DNA of 20,482 nt from a virus, in IMG/VR virus record IMGVR_UViG_3300010148_000164, positions 1-20,482 of that record; one strand, given 5' to 3'. Below the pieces are notes generated by a model. The model was not told the origin of the DNA. It saw only the letters and a list, made by a program, of their open reading frames with translations, and searched no databases. Every line of letters begins with the position of its first letter. Within the stretch, counting starts at the first letter, position 1. This document shows, in pieces, positions 15,701 to 20,482 of this stretch. A program made the translations under genes and the position numbers.

Positions 15701-15860
15701 TACGCCGTCTATCTACCGCCTCTTTACTGTAGGCTTCATATATAGAAGGGCCAACACGCTTTCTATTTATAGCTTCGGCTAACTGCTCTCTAGTAGCGTT
15801 CTCGGGAGCCTCTACTGTTTCGCTAGTGCCATCATTTAACAGTACGTTATATAAGCGCAT
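9732..15860 (-). CDS. Giant polyvalent virion protein with metallopeptidase motif and PLxRFG-like region
   Basis: This 2042-aa protein is probably carried in the virion and ejected into the host with the DNA. It begins with a small beta-grasp-like head (MRLYNVLLNDGTSETVEAPE). An Ala/Gly-rich hydrophobic stretch with GxxxG spacing (148-197) could insert in a membrane. Residues about 330-680 are acidic, Thr/Glu/Ala-rich and probably disordered. HEMTH at 946-950, followed by E989-E990 and E994, looks like a gluzincin-type zinc peptidase site. PLTRKG at 1284-1289 in PYFPLTRKGTYF matches the PLxRFG signature with F changed to K. A second hydrophobic segment lies at about 1767-1793. Polyvalent proteins of this kind usually fuse several effector domains. 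It is the last gene of the block, 10 bases after its neighbour, with a weak ribosome binding site. A small gene seems nested at 14033-14233. Ejection is inferred, not shown. Confidence 0.8.
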   Translation of the reverse strand: MRLYNVLLNDGTSETVEAPENATREQLAEAINRKRVGPSIYEAYSKEAVDRRRTKLTQLRSELAEAREKASEAQRGSFSRGLDIGTDLVAQATGSGLEGIGSLLGLEGLEEYGAEVALENEADIQRKSRYQTKFDDIEGAEDFFSYLGGVAAESAPATAAGIAGGIAAAAAAPVIGVGAVAAGIAGATLANLPFFYGMNRERQKEAIEQGFRTEISEGAAFLTALPQALLDGIVDRLLVGGVSKLGVTEKALTGGGIFTRSTKGAGLGAVVEAPTEIGQQILERAQAGLPLDNEEALAEYREAGIAGGLLGGAIRGTTSAAGIGIDTDDTSDTTPTPTPISDPDVGVEAADDTGGIASRFLDPEFVSSQELEGADRTATKLALEEILARDPTATREEVKAKVAADPRVVEAAQKEREEITSRLAAGAELTEEEISQRMAAVTDETLAATTETEAAREATETGGVEEAAVETAPEVETEAQPAPERPITAEDLKTFGIRKGSKAAKFVGQDLNNAEVRSDFKAAVGKLKNSLAIQDNIARTLENERQAQVTEVTEESSGVSVPSDIQGAPEPEGDGDTASTVESGRGTVGDVDDSSGRPATGTGRSDPALAPASKIETLEGMGFKINGREGKKKKQEPKPQQVAGVEAPTVTELPNNELEFKFGDTGPVFRGKQKEGVIDIEGAPEITAFSKNEAVRKLQTKVAGAGLEAQAGRAIAGQAELPAVETEETVTPTEDVVEGISTKREVALSKEDTGGEAVLSRKELMQEARAMGLSTAEAKEYTDAVLAGIEGLNLDVGELYLLGRGVKGLDAPLPSNAVTALQAGDIKSALETVAKSTSNKDIRQIARKLIPLVGTTRVRLARLQENLPENASAIDRFLSRKVSRITEGSPVFGQYYPGAESVLNQLSADATIEEARIQARLADEIENTIVLNQDTAEGMSVVTLLHEMTHAATINTLAQPSNPVTTQLRTIYNSVKEQLQGLYGSESLEEFVAEAFSNPMFQQRLARINIKGEQLSAFDRFKNAIRRLFRLPIKKDTKPVSKEVNALIEQILAPAPQYRGLGTISNSSSPREVAAIGEALKNRTAGAFSKTSREVLANRIKGIFSGPQNPASVAAKRVVGGFLPNSSIGDWADSLGLDGATDVLEAIENQRGDLSRSEQVTRRKLLPILQWGNKATKEIRDRFNDVVYISTIEGVDPSKDLSAYTGKKLTIYKELRREFDKLGPDGRRAYTNLRDFYKYQYNQLLKALEGRIDELEAPQEVKTNLKNELLGQLLRQAKEDPYFPLTRKGTYFLAVKDPKAQANSAVFSFENNGDRNMAIDEFTEMGMDVEIFDPNDSTMYTGDSVPPAFVANVLRTLDAQVGALEPNQKIGYEAAREQITKLFIQSLPESSFAKGLQKRKKTEGYDKDALEAARTKGYDLARQASRIKNSAIIQSKLTSFLEKSKGGDVEVVREIRERAKFAMNPPKDNFAKNLNRMAFLWTIGFNASSALVNLSQIPLFAYPMLAGKYGYANTSAAIKDAGKLFVGTPLNQTQETLFGGTRNARSIREALKGRDKLKNVMEATQDKAQPSLENYYTVTESDGQLTYAVREDLDLSQEMKTELENLVPLVRLAARRGQLGSSFIAETLSVDTSGRDISRADFITNMSALMFHTAEVMNRQTTLVAAYKLALDKATKGKDLTESQLREAEQKAAADAVYETQQINGGANLETGPRFARSGVGRVALMYKNYGITMYYKMLKTAWEGTKAAYGGDTEAAKVAFKQLAGVHMSALLLAGVQGLPLYGAATMIYDMLVGDESEEDFETFVRRSLDNEMLYKGVLSEVTGLDVSKRVALTNLLFEADRFNSNPSPEESFMHFFGGPAWSVGSRAWESFEDLWRGEDMERAFEGMAPGAIRNAYRALRRYPRDEGILTRRGDPMYDDITGGQLFAQLLGFPPTEYMNNMEESSKAKRMNDAAANKRRRLLKRYYVAMRFGDFMEADNIRLEMAEFSNSRAVQQDPKLAITPETIERSMKAHERTTTRMHNGVLLSPATRATVEAEGFF
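14033..14233 (-). CDS. Probable overprinted small gene inside the giant gene, 66 aa
   Basis: On the same strand but in another frame, a 66-aa reading frame lies wholly inside the giant gene. It starts at the ATG at 14231-14233 with AGGA at 14243-14246 as ribosome binding site; an in-frame TTG lies two codons upstream. The product starts MNDKPKLRKLQKSQVESAF, continues with KAHQSQKE and PPALLSLDEEQWEMLTIAL, and ends in an acidic leucine-rich helix, LLLELEEATLH. This looks like a normal folded, helical protein: basic start, a DEEQWEML segment, no Cys, balanced composition. In the same interval the giant protein is Gly/Ser/Asp-rich low-complexity sequence, which tolerates overprinting. I recall small phage proteins with a similar LS.E.W..L...L plan. 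Its function is unknown. Confidence 0.5.
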   Translation of the reverse strand: MNDKPKLRKLQKSQVESAFRVIYKAHQSQKETVIPPALLSLDEEQWEMLTIALDDLLLELEEATLH

Positions 15861-15870
15861 GAGTACTTAA

Positions 15871-17550
15871 CTACTGCGGCAGTGCAGCAAAATTCTCTAT
15901 TTGGTCAACAGAAATTTCTCGCTTACTTCTTACGGCATCGGCCTGCTCAGTTAGACGTTGTAGTATTTCGTCGCTTGCACCTAACCTTTCGTATATTACC
16001 GTCTCTACAGATTTTTTAAGTTCGTTAAGCTCTTCTGCTTCTTCTTCGTCTAATTTACCTTGCCGCTCTAGTGCTTTTAACTGTAGGTATCTTTGATTGG
16101 TACTAAGTACTTCTTTAAGCACGTCTGCTCTAGTAGCCCTAATATCGTTTATAGCAGAAGTTAGTGTATTAAGATCTGTTACGTCTCTACTCACTTGCCT
16201 ATCTAACTGCCTACTAACTAGCTCAGCCCTTCTAAACGCTTGTAATGCTCTTTCACTTTGGAAGTCAAATTGGTCGCGTACAAACTGCCTGTTCTGACGA
16301 GCAGTTTCGGCTGTTAAATTAGATATAGTATTCATCGCTTGTCGTCTATCTGCTTTAGCAGCGTCTATAGCAGCGTTTATAGACTGATTTGTTTGATCCG
16401 CAACCTTTACATCTAGCTCCATCGCAAGCGTATCAACACCCTGTTTCTTAGATAGTGCTAGCTGCTTAAGCTGATCTTGCCCCGCCTCAGTTCTACTTAT
16501 CGCAGTTAAAGCATTACCCATCAACTGACCAAACGAATTACCGCCACGACCAAACGCTGCAAAGATGTTACGGCGCATTTGTGCTTGTTGCTTGTCGGGA
16601 TCTTGCAGTTCGTTGTACAAGCGTTCTTGTTCTTCACGCATACGCTCAAACTTCTGTGCTTTGTCTGCCCTGCCTGCAATTCTTTCTGCTCTACGCTCTG
16701 CTTCGCCTGCAACCGCCGCTATACCTTCTGACCCCATACCAGCCATAGTTGTTAGGCTATCTTTAAGCCCTGCTGGTAACTGATCTATTACCTTATCAGG
16801 CTTTGTAAATGGGGTTGTCGTTGGAGTTACATCTGCAATCCCACCGTCATTAGTTTTAGGAGTGGTTGTTGATGGCTTTTTTTGTTGTGGCTTTTCTGCT
16901 GCTAATTTAGCTGCTTCTATACCGGCTAACCCCGCTAGATCGGGTTCTTCTGCACGTATAGCATCTAGTTCCGCTTGTTTTCTTGCTTTGGCTTCTGCCC
17001 TTCGTTTTTTAGTTACTGGGTCAGCAAGAGCTTCATTTATATCTTCTGGTATTTGCGCTAGTTTTTCTTCTATCTCTTCTAAAGTTATGTTTTCTGGTAC
17101 TTCAACACCTGCATCGCGTAAGCGTTGTTTCTCAGCCTCTTTTCTCTCTTCCATACGCCTAACGGCAGTCATGTCTGGAAAACTAAACTGACTAAAAAGC
17201 CCCGGTTTTTCTGGGGCAGAAACAGACATACCTCTATTAAACCCAACAATACCGCCGCTAGCCATCATGCGCTGCTGTCGCTGTCTTCTTTGGGCCTCTT
17301 GTTGAGCTATAGTGCCAGACACTTGACGTAGTTTTTCTTGAAAGACTTGTCCTTCCATCTGGTCTTTTATAGTTCCGGGCTGCTGCTGTTGGCTCATAGC
17401 CAGTTGGTTTTGTGCAGCCTTCATATCTGACTGAACTTTCTGCAAAGCAAGCAGGTACATAAGTTCTTGTGTAACTTTATATTTTTGTTGTAGCTGCTGT
17501 GGGCTGTATACTTCAGCAAGCTCATCGACTTCTCTGTCCATCGGGATCAT
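15871..17550 (-). CDS. Coiled-coil, Gln-rich putative internal virion protein
   Basis: The 559-aa protein has no recognised family. It is dominated by predicted coiled coil and charged helix. The Gln-rich N-terminus (residues 18-95) is followed by ASGGIVG at 97-103. Next comes an Arg/Glu/Lys-rich helix to about 215, a Thr/Pro-rich hinge (about 226-250), and a long helical region to the end. There is no signal peptide. Its position between two probable ejection proteins suggests an internal virion or scaffold role, by analogy with coiled-coil internal core proteins of short-tailed phages. The ATG at 17550 overlaps the upstream stop (ATGA), with GGGAGG eight bases upstream. Another in-frame ATG lies three codons later. 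Confidence 0.75.
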   Translation of the reverse strand: MIPMDREVDELAEVYSPQQLQQKYKVTQELMYLLALQKVQSDMKAAQNQLAMSQQQQPGTIKDQMEGQVFQEKLRQVSGTIAQQEAQRRQRQQRMMASGGIVGFNRGMSVSAPEKPGLFSQFSFPDMTAVRRMEERKEAEKQRLRDAGVEVPENITLEEIEEKLAQIPEDINEALADPVTKKRRAEAKARKQAELDAIRAEEPDLAGLAGIEAAKLAAEKPQQKKPSTTTPKTNDGGIADVTPTTTPFTKPDKVIDQLPAGLKDSLTTMAGMGSEGIAAVAGEAERRAERIAGRADKAQKFERMREEQERLYNELQDPDKQQAQMRRNIFAAFGRGGNSFGQLMGNALTAISRTEAGQDQLKQLALSKKQGVDTLAMELDVKVADQTNQSINAAIDAAKADRRQAMNTISNLTAETARQNRQFVRDQFDFQSERALQAFRRAELVSRQLDRQVSRDVTDLNTLTSAINDIRATRADVLKEVLSTNQRYLQLKALERQGKLDEEEAEELNELKKSVETVIYERLGASDEILQRLTEQADAVRSKREISVDQIENFAALPQ

Positions 17551-18509
17551 GTAATTTGCCTCCCAACATTGGGGTCAGTAGTTTCTTCTTCTTTTTCTTC
17601 TTTTTTACCGCCAGCCCCGCCAAGCAATGACGCTATTACATCAGCTATTCCGCCACCAGCAAGTATGTTGCTCAACTGACTAGGTTGTGAATAAGTGTAA
17701 GACTGTGTTGTAAGTGGTAGCTTACCAAGCAGTGACTGCATAAACTGTACGTTCTTGTATGGGAAGTCTCGTTCTTCTTCAAACTGTGCTAAATCAGCAG
17801 CAATACCTTCTGCCTCTATACCGCGTTGTATCTCTCCCGCTCTGGTCTGCGCTGCAAGTGCATCAAGCCCAAAACGATTTGCAGCATCTCTAGCTGTCTG
17901 CTGTCGTTGTTGTTCTTCATTGAATTGCCGTCTAGCGGCATCGAATGCTGACGCATACCCTTTACCTGTTATATCAGCTAAATTGCGTTGTAGAATATTG
18001 TCGCGTTCTAAATCTGCAATGGCTTGGCGGGAGCCGCCAAATGCACCCGATCTAGTGAACCTACCCGCTTCTGCTTGCCTACTTATCTCTGCCTGTCTAC
18101 GTGCCTCTTCTAGTTGCGGGTTTAGCACTGCGGATAGGTAGGGGTTCATGTACTCACCCACTATACCTGTAGCGGCAGCAGCATTAGCCCCCTCTGTGGT
18201 CATTGTAGGAGCGCCAGACGCAGCAAAAGTTCCGGGGTTAAACGCACCCATACTCGTAGTAGGTACAGTTAGGTTAGCTATACCTTGGAACGCTGTGTCT
18301 TGTAGTTGAGATTGCCCTGCGGTAAGCGGCCCTGTGTAGGCTTGATAGCCTTGGTCAGCAAGTGCCCGACCTCTGCCCAACATATCGGTAACATAGGGGC
18401 CAGCATAGGTAGCAAGTGAATCTGAGCTACCTGTTCTTTGAGGCGTAAAGTTTGTGTATTCACCTGCTCCAGCGTTTCCACCAGTACCATCACCAGTTCC
18501 GTTTGTCAT
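17547..18509 (-). CDS. Putative internal virion / ejection protein, 320 aa
   Basis: The protein has a pattern I recognise from short-tailed and marine phage structural genes. It shows an AYTGPLTAGQSQLQ segment at 57-70, NPYLSAVLNPQLEEARRQ at 122-139, GAFGGSRQ at 155-162, LADITGKGYASAFD at 177-190, and ERDFPYKNVQFMQSLLGKLP at 246-265. Between 130 and 250 it is a long amphipathic helix region. The tail contains AGGGIAD at 284-290, then a Gly-rich and a Lys/Glu-rich end. Homologues are usually annotated as hypothetical or as internal or tail-related proteins, so the ejection role is inferred from context. GGAGG overlapping the previous gene's stop gives a clear start at 18509, and the end overlaps the next gene by four bases. 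Confidence 0.75.
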   Translation of the reverse strand: MTNGTGDGTGGNAGAGEYTNFTPQRTGSSDSLATYAGPYVTDMLGRGRALADQGYQAYTGPLTAGQSQLQDTAFQGIANLTVPTTSMGAFNPGTFAASGAPTMTTEGANAAAATGIVGEYMNPYLSAVLNPQLEEARRQAEISRQAEAGRFTRSGAFGGSRQAIADLERDNILQRNLADITGKGYASAFDAARRQFNEEQQRQQTARDAANRFGLDALAAQTRAGEIQRGIEAEGIAADLAQFEEERDFPYKNVQFMQSLLGKLPLTTQSYTYSQPSQLSNILAGGGIADVIASLLGGAGGKKEEKEEETTDPNVGRQIT

Positions 18510-18517
18510 AACGCCTC

Positions 18518-19270
18518 CTACCCTAGAAGCATAGATAGCTCTTTGTTTGCATCTATGTTTTTCTGTTGTGTTTCTCTACCTGTGCCTTGTCTACGCACTC
18601 TGTCCATAAACTCATGCAGTTTTCTAGCACCTGCATTAGAGTTGCCGTTACCTAGAAGCGCCACTAAATCAGCAGGTAGTACAAACTCACCGTCACTAAG
18701 CCTAGCTTCTTGTCCGTTATCTATTCTAGCGGGCACTTTGTCAGCCTGCCCGTCTGTGGTGCCACCTAAATACCTACCCTGTGAGAGATTTGCTATGCCT
18801 CCAGACGCATACATACGGTCTGGCCCTGCCATGCCCACCTCTTTTGCATCAGGATCGTATTCTTTTTCTATCGGAGCAGCCACTGGAGGTTGTCCAGCAG
18901 CTATACCTTTAGCTTGCGCCGCTGCTTGTGTGCGAGCTTGCTCTACAGTCATGGGTTCTGTTTCAGGTTTTTGTGCAAATATAGTGTCAGAAAAGTATCT
19001 GCGCCCTGCTGATCCGGGCCTTCTGTTAGGGTCTGCTTGCATAGGCACGCGCTCACGCACTGCAGTATACTCAGGAATACTGCCTTGATACCCAGTGGTA
19101 GGTATTTTTGGATCAGCTATACCAGATCTATCTGCAAGATACCCAAGACCTAAACCAAGCAGAGTGCTTCCCAAATTGTCAGCATCTCCAACATATTTGC
19201 CTATGTCCTCTGTAAAGAAATCACCGGCATCTTCTATCTGCTCGTTTATGAACTCATCAAACCAACCCAT
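18518..19270 (-). CDS. Structural-type phage protein with conserved C-terminal domain
   Basis: The N-terminus of this 250-aa protein has a short amphipathic start (MGWFDEFINEQIEDAGDFF) and a Gly/Leu patch at about 33-45. The middle is Ala/Pro-rich. The C-terminal region starts at ASGGIAN (155-161) and runs through GRYLGG, DKVPARIDNGQEARLSDGEF and VLPADLV (about 166-203) to GNSNAGARKLHEFMDRVR (209-226). That 'LSDGEFV-PADVV...GN...AGA..L..MMDRVR' unit is one I recognise from many marine and podovirus-type structural gene clusters, but its role is not established. The ATG at 19268-19270 overlaps the upstream stop by one base, and GGAGG lies upstream. It is expected to be virion-associated. Confidence 0.75.
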   Translation of the reverse strand: MGWFDEFINEQIEDAGDFFTEDIGKYVGDADNLGSTLLGLGLGYLADRSGIADPKIPTTGYQGSIPEYTAVRERVPMQADPNRRPGSAGRRYFSDTIFAQKPETEPMTVEQARTQAAAQAKGIAAGQPPVAAPIEKEYDPDAKEVGMAGPDRMYASGGIANLSQGRYLGGTTDGQADKVPARIDNGQEARLSDGEFVLPADLVALLGNGNSNAGARKLHEFMDRVRRQGTGRETQQKNIDANKELSMLLG

Positions 19271-20482
19271 TACTTTCCTCCAATGATACGGAACAAATCT
19301 TCCATCGTATCAGCAGGTTTTTTCTTACGTTCTAACTGCTTTATTATAGTATCAGTGTCTGAGCGTATCACGCCACCTGCAGCGGCCTTGCGCACACCAT
19401 AAGGCGTAATAAATTTACTCGCCTGTTCTTTGTCTGCAAATATACTACTGAAATCGTATGGAGTTATATCACCCGCAACTGGCCCTGCCTTTACTTGAAC
19501 CTGTTGCGGTTGCATAAGAGCAGCAAATATTTGGTTACCTATGCCTGTGCCCCTGCCTGACCCTCGGCCACTACCTTCTCCCGGCCCTTCTCCTGCCCCT
19601 GTACCGCTCCCCGTACCACTACCCGTACCTGCTCCTGCACCCGTACCTTCGCCTACATCACCGGGATTGCCTACATTGCCAGCACCTACACCGGGAGTAC
19701 CAGAAGCACCTGTACCTGTACCTGTAACATCAGAAACCTCTGTACCTGTACCTGTAACATCGGCAGCACTTGTACCCACCTCATCCGCAGGGCCAGTAGT
19801 TCCTGTGCCTGCCCCGTCAGCACCTGCACCTGCCTGATCTTCATTCGCAGCGGTATCACTTGTACCTAGATCCGCACCTGTACCAGCCCCACCTGTGGTC
19901 GTTTCGGTAGGTGTTGTAGTTGCACCAGCCGTGCCTGTAGACGTAGTAGCCGTGGTTGTAGTATCCGTGCCTGCAGCAGCACCTGCAGTGGTTGTAGAAC
20001 TAACCCCAGTTGTGGAGGAAGCCGGTGTTCCTAAATCAATGTCACCTGTTGTTTCAGAAGGCGCAGTTGTAGTGTCTGTAGAACTGGGAGTGTCTGCCCC
20101 TCCACCTAGTCCAGTTCCTGCCCCGGTAACTTCTATAAGTTCTTTATCTTCATCTGTGCTTTCTGTGGGTTCAGTAAACTCTTCAACTACCTCTCCAGTG
20201 CTTTTATTTCTCCACTTTCCCCCCTGCCCTTCTTCAAAAGTGGTGCCGGTAAGAATATGAATCCACCCATTAGGGTCATCAGGATCTCGTCTCCATTTGC
20301 CGTCTATTGGTTCACTTGCCCCTAAACCTACATCAGCAGTCTTCGCTGGAGTTTCTGTTGTTTCTGTTGTTTCTACTTTAGTTTTTTCTGCAGCCGTAGT
20401 GGTGCCTACTTCAGCATCGGCCCCTGTATCACCACCCTGTCCAGCACCGGCACCTTCACCAGCACCGCCTCCACCGCCTCCA
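19270..20482 (-). CDS. Gly/Thr-rich low-complexity virion protein, N-terminus off the window
   Basis: The frame is open from the right edge to the TAA at 19270-19272, giving at least 403 codons; the GTG at 19777-19779 is an internal Val, not a start. Most of the chain is Gly, Thr, Ala and Ser with many Asp and Glu, reading as GTGT, AGAG and SGTG runs. It is almost certainly disordered. Two related short units, GKWRRDPDD (20281-20301) and GKWRNKSTGE (about 20190-20220), interrupt it. The last 85 residues are normal sequence and include YDFSSIFADKEQASKFITPY and AAAGGVIRS, then a Lys-rich helix. It heads the visible - strand block and overlaps the next gene by one base. A tail or internal virion protein is likely; nothing identifies it further. 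Confidence 0.7.
   Translation of the reverse strand, partial: GGGGGGAGEGAGAGQGGDTGADAEVGTTTAAEKTKVETTETTETPAKTADVGLGASEPIDGKWRRDPDDPNGWIHILTGTTFEEGQGGKWRNKSTGEVVEEFTEPTESTDEDKELIEVTGAGTGLGGGADTPSSTDTTTAPSETTGDIDLGTPASSTTGVSSTTTAGAAAGTDTTTTATTSTGTAGATTTPTETTTGGAGTGADLGTSDTAANEDQAGAGADGAGTGTTGPADEVGTSAADVTGTGTEVSDVTGTGTGASGTPGVGAGNVGNPGDVGEGTGAGAGTGSGTGSGTGAGEGPGEGSGRGSGRGTGIGNQIFAALMQPQQVQVKAGPVAGDITPYDFSSIFADKEQASKFITPYGVRKAAAGGVIRSDTDTIIKQLERKKKPADTMEDLFRIIGGK
19541..19900 (-). repeat. Degenerate Gly-Thr coding repeats
   Basis: This part of the low-complexity gene consists of degenerate 6-base units coding Gly-Thr, Gly-Ala and Gly-Ser pairs. It includes an exact 21-base direct repeat at 19711-19731 and 19741-19761, 30 bases apart, coding the same DVTGTGT peptide. 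Such tracts expand and contract by slippage, so length may vary between relatives. Confidence 0.6.

Noticed and set aside
19541-20260. Pro/Val-rich open frames on the + strand at the right end
   Set aside because: They are the antisense of the Gly/Thr-rich gene, which is open through the whole interval on the - strand.

Overview
The window looks like part of the genome of a tailed double-stranded DNA bacteriophage, or of a prophage. It has tightly packed, overlapping genes, a full replication module with phage-type family A polymerase, SNF2-type helicase and primase-helicase, and a set of virion or DNA-ejection proteins including a 2042-residue polyvalent protein. The short-tailed (podovirus-like) assignment is inferred from the ejection-type proteins. 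A marine host is suggested only by resemblance, from memory, to marine phage families. No tRNA, CRISPR array, insertion sequence, integrase, terminase, portal or major capsid gene is visible here.

Region 1 (1 to 9654, + strand) is the replication module. In order it holds a 5'-truncated DNA polymerase, a Cas4/RecB-like nuclease with a probable Fe-S cluster, a small basic HNH-like protein, an SNF2-type helicase, a small conserved phage protein, an excisionase-like helix-turn-helix protein, a four-cysteine protein, an OB-fold-type ssDNA-binding protein candidate with an acidic tail, a primase-helicase (AEP primase domain plus DUF927-type P-loop domain), and two small end-of-operon genes. Most neighbours overlap or nearly touch. 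The two largest gaps, before the helicase and before the primase-helicase, can each fold into substantial RNA structures.

Region 2 (about 9640 to 9731) is the convergent junction between the two gene blocks. It contains two tandem hairpins, one of them terminator-like for the - strand block.

Region 3 (9732 to 20482, - strand) reads from the right edge leftwards. It holds a Gly/Thr-rich low-complexity protein that runs off the window, a 250-aa structural-type protein, a 320-aa probable internal virion protein, a 559-aa coiled-coil protein, and the giant polyvalent protein with a metallopeptidase motif and a PLxRFG-like signature. I infer that these form the ejection apparatus carried in the particle. 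The first four share a short A-x-G-G-[IV] motif.

The most interesting points are a 66-codon gene that appears to be overprinted in another frame inside the disordered part of the giant gene, the leucine at the polymerase position equivalent to E. coli Pol I residue 762 (which has been linked to temperate lifestyle), a motif shared by two adjacent replication proteins, and the structured intergenic RNAs.
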